In this document: piece by piece, positions 63,722 to 64,000 of the stretch
Numbering within the stretch: position 1 is the first letter of the stretch
How the letters are laid out: each line of letters begins with the position of its first letter
Assembly: GCA_027486405.1 (NCBI GenBank)
Contig: JAIXPD010000004.1
Coordinates: 1 to 64,000 of the forward strand
Source of the DNA: Azospirillum sp.
GTDB lineage: Bacteria; Pseudomonadota; Alphaproteobacteria; Azospirillales; Azospirillaceae
Length of the DNA stretch: 64,000 bases
Direction: 5' to 3'
Notes under the pieces: generated by a model
The model's database searches: none
The model's input: the letters and a program-made list of their open reading frames with translations, nothing else
Told to the model about the DNA's origin: nothing
Translations under genes and position numbers: made by a program

Positions 63722-64000
63722 ATGTCGGGCCGTTTGTTCAAAACCCTTTGGGCCGTTGCGGGTGGGTTGGTGATCGCCAGTGCGTTTGCCGGGGTGACGG
63801 CAGGCCCGGCGGCGGCCCATGGCGACGACTGGCGCGGCTATGGTTATTGCAACGAACGCGACTGGTGCGGTCCGGGGCGGAATTGGCCGGAGCATTGGCA
63901 CCACCGCCGTCACTGGCGGGAACCCCGCGTCGTCTATGCGCCGCTGCCCCCGCCGCCGCGCGTGATCTACGCGCCGCCGCCGGTCGTCTACGCCCCGCCG
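63722..64000 (+). CDS. Proline-rich secreted protein, cut off by the window end
   Basis: Reads open from ATG 63722 (AGGAGG eight bases upstream) to the end of the window, 93 codons. A signal peptide (LFKTLWAVAGGLVIASAFAGVTAGPAAA) precedes a Trp/Arg/His-rich segment (WRGYGYCNERDWCGPGRNWPEHWHHRRHWREP) and then Pro-Tyr-Ala repeats (YAPLPPPPRVIYAPPPVVYAPP). Resembles small periplasmic or cell-envelope proteins with PPxVIYAPP repeats; function unknown. The 3' end is outside the window. Confidence 0.8.
   Translation, partial: MSGRLFKTLWAVAGGLVIASAFAGVTAGPAAAHGDDWRGYGYCNERDWCGPGRNWPEHWHHRRHWREPRVVYAPLPPPPRVIYAPPPVVYAPP

Overview
The window is a GC-rich (roughly two-thirds G+C by eye), densely coded chromosomal segment from an alphaproteobacterium, most likely a Rhodospirillales member close to Azospirillum. 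The grounds are the mutY / dciA-like / dsbA-like / smc block, the hisZ-purA pair, an RpiR-controlled polar amino acid ABC operon, a divergent OxyR-catalase pair and the codon bias. This placement is inference from gene content. I found no rRNA, tRNA, CRISPR array or intact insertion sequence. One remnant gene and several repeat or hairpin clusters are present.

Layout. Bases 1-622: non-coding, repeat-rich, ending in a terminator. 623-8446: an aromatic-acid type catabolic island with feruloyl-CoA synthetase-like ligase, GntR/FCD regulator, wrecked solute-binding protein, MetA-type outer-membrane protein, FAH-family hydrolase, cyclase-family hydrolase and MFS transporter. 8877-11890: orphan NarL-type response regulator, CBS protein, OmpW porin and VWA protein. 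11929-18982: housekeeping block mutY, dciA-like, dsbA-like, smc, plus an uncharacterised 345-residue protein. 19113-21903: divergent puuB and puuA (putrescine use). 22038-27793: a MerR-led beta-oxidation operon (regulator, thiolase, HAD/ECH fusion, acyl-CoA dehydrogenase). 28100-33124: a small membrane protein and a giant alpha-2-macroglobulin without its thioester cysteine. 33409-41050: Tat-exported flavoprotein, then a GntR-controlled PotABCD-like ABC operon ending in an Asp/Glu/hydantoin racemase. 41059-44343: oxyR, katA, pirin. 44461-48415: amino acid ABC operon and divergent RpiR regulator. 48438-53283: PAS-PAS-GGDEF-EAL protein, CHCC zinc finger, lone ABC ATPase and lipoprotein hydrolase. 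53311-60499: membrane protein, membrane-anchored pseudokinase, purA, hisZ and a 569-residue unknown. 60533-63584: LysR, uraH, puuE, uraD (urate-to-allantoate). The last gene, a proline-rich secreted protein, runs off the end.

How they work together. Several transporter/regulator/enzyme sets suggest a versatile soil or rhizosphere heterotroph using aromatics, fatty or branched acyl-CoAs, polyamines, amino acids and purines. The GntR-ABC-racemase operon and the ureide genes at the right end could be linked if the imported substrate is a ureide or hydantoin, but this is not shown by sequence.

The best candidates for something undescribed are the pseudokinase/membrane-protein operon with the conserved-looking unknown across purA-hisZ; the aromatic island, which lacks a hydratase-lyase but has a cyclase/FAH pair; and the triple TTGTGCACAA operator set at the GntR-ABC divergent promoter.
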